DNA from: Thermoplasmatota archaeon
GTDB taxonomy: Archaea; Thermoplasmatota; Penumbrarchaeia; Penumbrarchaeales; Penumbrarchaeaceae
Direction: 5' to 3'
DNA: 6,903 bases
Assembly: GCA_030595585.1 (NCBI GenBank)
Contig: JAUVCY010000095.1
Location: 1-6,903, forward strand
This document shows positions 1 through 4,910 of the stretch, in pieces. The notes beneath the pieces are model-generated. The model was not told the DNA's origin and did not search any database. It saw only the letters and a program-made list of their open reading frames with translations. The position numbers and the translations under genes were made by a program. The first letter of the stretch is position 1. The number at the start of each line of letters is the position of its first letter.

Positions 1-2
1 AG

Positions 3-2978
3 GAGGAGAACATGATCGATTTCGTCGCCTGGGGCGAGGGGAACGGGGATACGCCCAGGGAGGGATGGACAAATACCACCTATATCCCCTCCCCCGAAGA
101 AGGGAGCTCAATATCGCTTCAAGGGCCGGATGACGGCCCCGACTCCTACTGGACCCAGGGGCCCCCATCACCTCTTGAAAATTCGATAGTGAGAATAGAC
201 CTCGGAGATGAGTTCATCTACGTACAGAACGGGAGAACGGAGGAGGTCGGCCTGGACGATACGTACCCATGGAACAAGGATATATTCATCAAGGCCAAGA
301 GCGGAGTTCCACGGGGACATGGTGTGGACAGATCGGACCTCAAGGATGTTCTGGAGTACTCATCGTTCACGTACAAGCTTCTGAGGGAGATGGGGTACAA
401 CCTCCCCAAGTTCTCCGGAGAGGAGAGCGACGGCACCCCATACCTGAGGATAGTGGTCACCAAGGATGGAAGCTACGAGGGCTTCTACAACGGCACCACA
501 GGTGAGGTCCACGTGGATGTGGGAGACAATAAATACGCATCCAAGCAGACCGTGGAACATGAGATATTCCACGCGTTCCAGATGGCGCAGAGGCCCGACG
601 GCTCGTACGGGATAAATCCGGATGAGAACAACTTCATCGACGAGGGGATGGCCGAGTTCTTCGGCAGGTACTCAACGATGAAGAACTACAACATCTCCTG
701 GCAGGAGATGGAGGAGGAGCTTCGGGACAGCGGCTCCATGAACATCTTCAACCTATCCACCGACCTGAACTTCGACCTCTTCACGGATTGGCCGGAGGAT
801 GACGATGCGCTGGACCACTACACCATGTCCTTCCTGTTCATCAAGTTCCTTATGGATAAATTTGGCATGGACGTGCTGAAGAAACTGCACGATGCCGTCA
901 AGAACTTCGATGGTCCCAACAGGGATGGGAAGGATGAAGGCGACGTTGTGGGCAAAGATGCCGTGAAGAAGGCCACCGGCGTTGATTTCGACGACCTCCT
1001 GATGGAGTTCATGCTATGGAGGATAGAGGGCAGGTTCGAACAGTACAAGGGCATGAAATGGCCAGGCTACGAGGTCGAGAACGAGCACAACTTCACCGGG
1101 GGGCAGATAGATGATGACGAGATGGCCGAGCCCCACGGCACCGTGGTGAACGAGTTCATCATGAACGGAAGGGACGGCGTGATAACCCTCAAGGGTGAGA
1201 CCAACAAGACCCGCTGGGGTGTCACCGTTATCATGGTCAAGCCGGACGGATCGAGGGAGTATAAAAAGGAGAAGGCGGACAAGGGAGGCGTAATATCGAT
1301 ATACATCCCGGCCGGATGCGTCAAGGTGATCGTCCTCAAGACCAGACTGGACGATGCCCAGGATGATTTCGGCGGGTTCAAGATACGGCTGCAGGGCGGC
1401 CCCGTCATCACCCCTACGGGGGCCCAGTTCAACATGAGCCATATCATGTGGGACCCTTTCCCCTTCAACTTCTCCATCGAGGAGAACCTCCTCAACGCAT
1501 CCCTCCGGCTCCAGGTGGGTAATTCGTCCACGTTCTCTGACACCGCCATAGACCGTCTCTTTGGACCCCTCCCGGAACAGGGGGAGGTCTCCTACCCACT
1601 GCCTCTGGAAAACGGCACGATATGGTGGAGGTACAGGTGGGAGAGCGGAGACCATACCGGGCCTTGGGAGGGGTCGACCAACTTCACCAAGTGGTCCGGC
1701 TGGGATGACCCCGAGATCATGTGGGACCCGTTCCCGATAAGATATGAAACGGAGAACGGAAGCTGGATAAGGATCATTCCCAACACGACCATAACCTTCC
1801 CGGACTATCCAGTACCAGAGGAGATCGAGGATGAGATCACCTCCGAAGAGGTCCAGATCAGGCTCACGGGCAGCGCGCCGCCGATCGACATCAACTGGAA
1901 CTTCAGCCATCCATTCCCCATTGGGGCCTACGTGGAACCCGGGCACAACACCCTCGAATGGAGGGTCTTCTTCCCTCCGTTCCTGGACTGGCCCTGGTTC
2001 AGGGAGGATATCATGTGGGACCCCACCCCTCCGACGCTGGAGCTTCTCGATCCGGCCCCACCTGCCAGGGCCAGGGAGGACCGGACCGCAAGATTGGGGG
2101 TGAACGACTCCTGGATGGTGGACCCCTTCTTCGACGTCCGCTACGGCATTGAGGAGCCGAAGAAGGTCTACACGAAGGAGCCAGGGCGTGTTGGTTTCGA
2201 TAAGGATATGATAATCTACGAACTGGAGCTCAACCTGAGCGAGTTTGATGAGGGGACCTGGACCTTCAACATCTCGGTAAGGGATGGATATGGAAGGACC
2301 TCCAACCACATAGAGTTCCAGATCGAGGTGGACAGGAGCGCTCCGGAGTTCGTGATCGAGACGGACGAAGCGGGCGATCCGCCCATGTTCAACTCCCCCT
2401 TCGAGATAACCGTCTGGACCAACGACCACACAGGGGATCACGTCATGGTGGAGATATTCGACAGCGAAGGTGGTATCACCCCCGTTGATATGATCGAGCC
2501 CGTACCACCATGGGGCCACGCCCGCGAATGGATAGGCACCCATGATCAACTGGGGATGCCACTGCCGGAAGGGGCCATAACCATTCAGGTCACCCTGTTT
2601 GATGACCTTGGAAACCAGCTCGTCGATTCCATTGACGCCTGGATCGATACGATACCACCGGAGGTGGTGTTCATTAGTCCGACAGAAGGGGAGATGTGGA
2701 ATGTTGGTGTAAAGTATAGGGTCTATGTGGACATTTCCGAGGACCAGACCATGGGCATCACCATCAGTGAGGTAAGGGTCGTTCTCAGGTGCATGGAGAA
2801 CCTCACGGAGGCCGTGAACATGACGCTTCCATGGAACCGCACCTCCTTCTTCGATGAACTGGTACCGGTGCCGTTATGGGCCAGCACCGTTGTTCCCTGG
2901 ATGATCGAGGTGTATGCCGTGGACACCGCAGGCAATGTGGGATCCGCAACGAGATCGGTAATATTGAACGATCCGTGA
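3..2978 (+). CDS. Secreted multidomain zinc metallopeptidase with lamin-tail end and Ig/Fn3-like repeats (5' partial)
   Basis: The reading frame is open to the window edge. Residue numbers count from the ATG at 12. Residues 1-57 read like the C-terminal half of a lamin-tail domain (IDFVAWG near the start, then SYWTQGPPSPLEN at 45-57), so the true start and any signal peptide probably lie upstream. AGGAGG at 1-6 could be a ribosome binding site for the ATG at 12, but it also encodes glutamates in frame. Residues ~75-350 form a peptidase domain with HEIFH at 183-187 and, 23 residues later, E211 in IDEGMAEFF. This is the HExxH...E zinc-site pattern of gluzincins, with E184 as probable catalytic base. 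Residues ~370-470 look like a beta-sandwich. From ~478 to the end there are several Ig/Fn3-like domains, some joined by D-x-x-P-P or D-x-S-A-P linkers. There are 21 N-x-S/T sequons and only two cysteines. No C-terminal membrane anchor is visible. The substrate is unknown. The extracellular location is inferred; the peptidase call is fairly firm. Confidence 0.85.
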   Translation, partial: EENMIDFVAWGEGNGDTPREGWTNTTYIPSPEEGSSISLQGPDDGPDSYWTQGPPSPLENSIVRIDLGDEFIYVQNGRTEEVGLDDTYPWNKDIFIKAKSGVPRGHGVDRSDLKDVLEYSSFTYKLLREMGYNLPKFSGEESDGTPYLRIVVTKDGSYEGFYNGTTGEVHVDVGDNKYASKQTVEHEIFHAFQMAQRPDGSYGINPDENNFIDEGMAEFFGRYSTMKNYNISWQEMEEELRDSGSMNIFNLSTDLNFDLFTDWPEDDDALDHYTMSFLFIKFLMDKFGMDVLKKLHDAVKNFDGPNRDGKDEGDVVGKDAVKKATGVDFDDLLMEFMLWRIEGRFEQYKGMKWPGYEVENEHNFTGGQIDDDEMAEPHGTVVNEFIMNGRDGVITLKGETNKTRWGVTVIMVKPDGSREYKKEKADKGGVISIYIPAGCVKVIVLKTRLDDAQDDFGGFKIRLQGGPVITPTGAQFNMSHIMWDPFPFNFSIEENLLNASLRLQVGNSSTFSDTAIDRLFGPLPEQGEVSYPLPLENGTIWWRYRWESGDHTGPWEGSTNFTKWSGWDDPEIMWDPFPIRYETENGSWIRIIPNTTITFPDYPVPEEIEDEITSEEVQIRLTGSAPPIDINWNFSHPFPIGAYVEPGHNTLEWRVFFPPFLDWPWFREDIMWDPTPPTLELLDPAPPARAREDRTARLGVNDSWMVDPFFDVRYGIEEPKKVYTKEPGRVGFDKDMIIYELELNLSEFDEGTWTFNISVRDGYGRTSNHIEFQIEVDRSAPEFVIETDEAGDPPMFNSPFEITVWTNDHTGDHVMVEIFDSEGGITPVDMIEPVPPWGHAREWIGTHDQLGMPLPEGAITIQVTLFDDLGNQLVDSIDAWIDTIPPEVVFISPTEGEMWNVGVKYRVYVDISEDQTMGITISEVRVVLRCMENLTEAVNMTLPWNRTSFFDELVPVPLWASTVVPWMIEVYAVDTAGNVGSATRSVILNDP
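1443..2030 (+). repeat. Three IMWDPxP repeats within the surface peptidase
   Basis: The peptide IMWDPxP occurs at residues 478-484, 569-575 and 667-673, spaced 91 and 98 residues apart. At DNA level the 14-mer ATCATGTGGGACCC is identical at 1443-1456, 1716-1729 and 2010-2023. The stretches between end in similar WR-rich strands (IWWRYRW and LEWRVFF), as in Fn3-like domains. I infer two tandem beta-sandwich domains of about 90-100 residues, with the motif at each boundary and a third copy opening the next domain. Outside the motif, similarity is weak by eye, so the units have diverged while the boundary motif stayed the same. Confidence 0.7.
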
Positions 2979-3572
2979 TCAGAACATGTCGAAGAACAGG
3001 CGATAGAACCTGCTGTCTCCGGTGAGCTCCGGATGAAAACTGGCAGCCAGCAGGTTCCCCTCTCTTGCAAGGACGATCCTCCCATCGAAGGACCCCAGGA
3101 CCTCACAGTCACCCCAGACCCTGGTGATCAGGGGGGCCCTTATGAAAACGCCAGGATAGACCCCCACGCCCTCGATCTGTATCGGGGCCTCGAACGACTC
3201 GCTCTGGGGGCCGAACGCGTTCCTGTCCACCCCCATCTCCATCAATGAGAGGAGCTCCGTTCCGGTCTTCTCCACCAGCTCGTCCCCCTCCTTCGCAAGG
3301 AGAACACACCCGGCGCATGTGCCCAGTATCGGTGCCCCCTCCCCTGCCATCTTGATCAGGGCCTCCCTCAGCCCGAACTTCGTGAGCAGTTTGGATATGG
3401 TGGTGGATTCCCCGCCGGGGAGGACGATGCCGTCGATATCCTCCAGGTCCGGGGGGCGCCTGATCCACCTTGCCTCCCCCTCGATCCCGAACTCATCAAA
3501 GGCCCTGCCCAGGGCCGTGATGTGTTCCTCCACGTCCCCCTGAAGCCCTATGACACCTATCCTGAAATCCAT
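2979..3572 (-). CDS. pdxT: Pyridoxal 5'-phosphate synthase glutaminase subunit PdxT
   Basis: PdxT hydrolyses glutamine and channels ammonia to PdxS, which makes pyridoxal 5'-phosphate from a pentose phosphate and a triose phosphate (DXP-independent vitamin B6 pathway, cytoplasm). The 197-residue product has the usual family length and all class I glutaminase landmarks: IGVIGLQGDVEEH near the N-terminus, GGES at 53-56, the nucleophile C86 in GTCAG (84-88), and H180 and E182 in FHPELT completing the triad. VDRNAFGPQSESFE at 115-128 is also typical of PdxT. The ATG at 3572 has no Shine-Dalgarno sequence but lies about 25 bp after a TATA box, which fits a leaderless transcript. PdxS is not in this window and must be encoded elsewhere. 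The gene converges on the metallopeptidase gene with no spacer. Nothing looks broken. Confidence 0.97.
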   Translation of the reverse strand: MDFRIGVIGLQGDVEEHITALGRAFDEFGIEGEARWIRRPPDLEDIDGIVLPGGESTTISKLLTKFGLREALIKMAGEGAPILGTCAGCVLLAKEGDELVEKTGTELLSLMEMGVDRNAFGPQSESFEAPIQIEGVGVYPGVFIRAPLITRVWGDCEVLGSFDGRIVLAREGNLLAASFHPELTGDSRFYRLFFDMF

Positions 3573-3593
3573 TGCTGTTGCGATATGGTTCGG

Positions 3594-3601
3594 ATATATT
3601 T
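3594..3601 (-). promoter_or_regulatory. TATA box for leaderless pdxT transcription
   Basis: On the minus strand AAATATAT (3601 to 3594) is centred about 25 bp before the A of the pdxT ATG at 3572. This is the archaeal TATA-to-start distance, so the transcript is predicted to begin at or next to the ATG. No Shine-Dalgarno sequence precedes the ATG, which agrees. The element sits in the 44-bp gap after the radical SAM gene, so pdxT can be transcribed independently of it. Confidence 0.6.
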
Positions 3602-3616
3602 AACCTGTGGCGGGAC

Positions 3617-4774
3617 TCACAGGGGCGTCCTCTCGACCTCCAGCCCATCCCAGGTGGGATAGACCTCGGAGATGTAGCAACTCTCCTGAATATCTCCAGA
3701 TATCTCCTCAAGCACCCAGGGCGCTATCCAGATCCTGCCTTTCTTGGCTTCCATCAATTCCAGTGGGATATCATACAGGTCGTGCAGTTGTCCCATCAGT
3801 GTGCCTGGGTCATCCGTGACGATCACACCCCTTATCAACGTGCCGTCCTCCGTGATGACCTCATAGGGTTTTGCGCATACATTTGCGGTCCTCTTCAACC
3901 TGTTGCGAAGCTGGACGGAATCCTTATACGGGGAGGAACAGAAATGGAAAACCGTGGAGGCATCCGGATGGTCGGCGCGGGCAGTGTCTATGGCGCCCCA
4001 GGCCAGGTCCCGTGACCCCTCTACAGCCATGGAGTCCCCCACGAGCTCATACCCTTTCCTTGCAAACTCCTCCATGTTGGTGTGCGACGCTTCAAGCTCG
4101 TTAACGTTCACGAACTTCATACCCGTTCCTGCGGCCCAGCTCAGGAGGTCGTACAACCCCCGTGAGTAACTCTCCCCTTCCGCATCGGGCACCGCCGGCA
4201 CCTCAAAGCCCACATCCAGGCCCAGCCTCCTGGCCTCCTCGATAAGGGAGATATACCCGTCGATCTCATCCTTTGCAGGGCCTGGACGCTCATACACCTC
4301 TCTGGTCCAGAGCTCTATAGGCGGATGGAACCTGATCTCATTCAACCCTGCATCCTTCAGGCTGCCCAGGATCTCCTTCTCGAAGGTAGTGGCGGTGTAG
4401 AGGTGGATGTGGTGTTTCCTTCCGAACTCCTCCTTCAGCCTCCTTATGATGGCCTCCGTCCTCTCCGGAGCGACCAGGGGGTCCCCTCCGGTGATCCCCG
4501 TACCCAACGCGTCCATCCTGTGGGCTTCCTCGACCACCTGGTCCATCCAGTCCGGTCCCTCAACCTGCCTCTCATTGGCAAATATCACGTCCCTGTCCTT
4601 CTTCTCCTCCGAAAGAGGACAGTAGAAGCACCTCCTGGAACATATGCCGGTGATGTAGAGGACCATCTTGGTCCCCCGGTCGCAGTACCTGCACCCTTTT
4701 GGAGGAGTGCCGGTGCAGGAGTGGAGCAGGATATCCGTATATTTTATGGGCATACCGTTCTGCACCCGTTCCAT
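3617..4774 (-). CDS. COG2108-type radical SAM protein, substrate unknown
   Basis: The product (385 residues from the ATG at 4774) is a radical SAM enzyme. CSRRCFYC holds the CxxxCxxC cluster ligands C45, C49 and C52, and GGDP at 96-99 fits the SAM-binding GGE-like motif. MVLYITGIC before the cluster, PLSEEKKDRDVIFANER after it, and a C-terminal CSSPYKDSVQLRNRL (279-293) match my recall of COG2108, an archaeal family annotated only as related to pyruvate formate-lyase activase. Before the core, C20, C28 and C31 (CTGTPPKGCRYC) may bind a further metal or cluster. Other cysteines are C279, C300 and C366. The product should be cytoplasmic and oxygen-sensitive. The coordinates give the longest start, but the ATG at 4753 (M8, 378 residues) fits better with a TATA box at 4776-4783 and leaderless transcription. 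The gene lies divergent from the STAND regulator and 44 bp before pdxT. The family call is fairly sure; the reaction is unknown. Confidence 0.88.
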   Translation of the reverse strand: MERVQNGMPIKYTDILLHSCTGTPPKGCRYCDRGTKMVLYITGICSRRCFYCPLSEEKKDRDVIFANERQVEGPDWMDQVVEEAHRMDALGTGITGGDPLVAPERTEAIIRRLKEEFGRKHHIHLYTATTFEKEILGSLKDAGLNEIRFHPPIELWTREVYERPGPAKDEIDGYISLIEEARRLGLDVGFEVPAVPDAEGESYSRGLYDLLSWAAGTGMKFVNVNELEASHTNMEEFARKGYELVGDSMAVEGSRDLAWGAIDTARADHPDASTVFHFCSSPYKDSVQLRNRLKRTANVCAKPYEVITEDGTLIRGVIVTDDPGTLMGQLHDLYDIPLELMEAKKGRIWIAPWVLEEISGDIQESCYISEVYPTWDGLEVERTPL

Positions 4775-4775
4775 C

Positions 4776-4783
4776 TATAAATT
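4776..4783 (-). promoter_or_regulatory. TATA box for the radical SAM gene
   Basis: AATTTATA on the minus strand (4783 to 4776) abuts the annotated ATG at 4774, too close to serve it. It is centred 26-27 bp from the in-frame ATG at 4753, the normal archaeal distance for leaderless initiation. No Shine-Dalgarno sequence precedes either ATG. A weaker alternative is the AT-rich block at 4811-4826 read on the minus strand, which would give a short leader to 4774. Confidence 0.5.
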
Positions 4784-4810
4784 GATTTGTTGGAAAAATC
4801 CTTCATGTCC

Positions 4811-4828
4811 TTAAAATATCTATATACC
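4811..4828 (+). promoter_or_regulatory. AT-rich TATA-like element for the STAND regulator
   Basis: TTAAAATATCTATATACC is the best TATA-like block on the plus strand before the regulator gene. Initiation about 25 bp downstream would fall around 4841-4850, inside the first tandem repeat, leaving a 5' leader of about 60-70 nt. Unlike the two minus-strand genes, this transcript would be leadered, which agrees with the Shine-Dalgarno sequence at 4896-4905. The exact start cannot be fixed from sequence alone. Confidence 0.45.
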
Positions 4829-4834
4829 AGAAGG

Positions 4835-4900
4835 AAACATATACCCATATACTGGATCGTTCAGGCGAAAACATATGCCTCATGCTGGATTGTTCAGGCG
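4835..4900 (+). repeat. Tandem ~33-bp repeat, putative operator upstream of the STAND regulator
   Basis: Two head-to-tail units lie at 4835-4867 and 4869-4900. Both start with AAACATAT and end with a 16-mer, CTGGATCGTTCAGGCG at 4852-4867 and CTGGATTGTTCAGGCG at 4885-4900. The 16-mers are 33 bp apart and differ at one base (4858 C, 4891 T). Within each, CTGGATNGTTCAG is an imperfect 13-bp palindrome, and the one variable base is its exact centre, as expected for a site bound by a symmetric dimer. The spacing is close to three helical turns. I infer operators, perhaps for the regulator's own winged helix. The second copy ends inside the Shine-Dalgarno sequence, so binding there could also affect translation. 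Confidence 0.65.
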
Positions 4901-4904
4901 GTGA
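4875..4904 (+). other. Possible nine-codon upstream ORF before the STAND regulator
   Basis: The ATG at 4875 opens a short frame, MPHAGLFRR, that ends at TGA 4902-4904, followed at once by a second in-frame TGA (4905-4907). It is in frame with the regulator's ATG at 4911. AGGCG at 4863-4867, supplied by the first repeat, stands 7 nt before it, just as the second repeat's AGGCG helps form the regulator's ribosome binding site. It could be a translated leader peptide or only a by-product of the duplication. Nothing but position supports translation. Confidence 0.25.
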
Positions 4905-4905
4905 T
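4896..4905 (+). promoter_or_regulatory. Shine-Dalgarno sequence of the STAND regulator
   Basis: AGGCGGTGAT matches the ideal AGGAGGTGAT at nine of ten bases and is separated by 5 nt from the ATG at 4911. It fixes the start, because the two stop codons TGA TGA at 4902-4907 rule out any earlier in-frame start. Its first half belongs to the second tandem repeat. Confidence 0.7.
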
Positions 4906-4910
4906 GATCT

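Noticed and set aside
1014..2549. 511-codon open frame on the minus strand, antisense to the metallopeptidase
   Set aside because: Its codons align exactly with the sense codons, so it stays open only because the sense gene rarely uses TTA, CTA or TCA. The translation has no recognisable domain, while the sense protein has clear motifs.
2979..3572. Possible B6 biosynthesis operon
   Set aside because: No pdxS is present next to pdxT, the upstream gene is an unrelated radical SAM protein, and pdxT seems to have its own promoter.
4325..4780. 151-codon plus-strand frame opposite the radical SAM gene
   Set aside because: It lies entirely antisense to the conserved cysteine-motif region and has no family features of its own.
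4799..4835. Inverted repeat TCCTTC / GAAGGA around the regulator's TATA-like element
   Set aside because: The arms are only 6 bp with a 25-bp spacer and do not extend; a chance match is likely. The direct repeats downstream are a much stronger signal.
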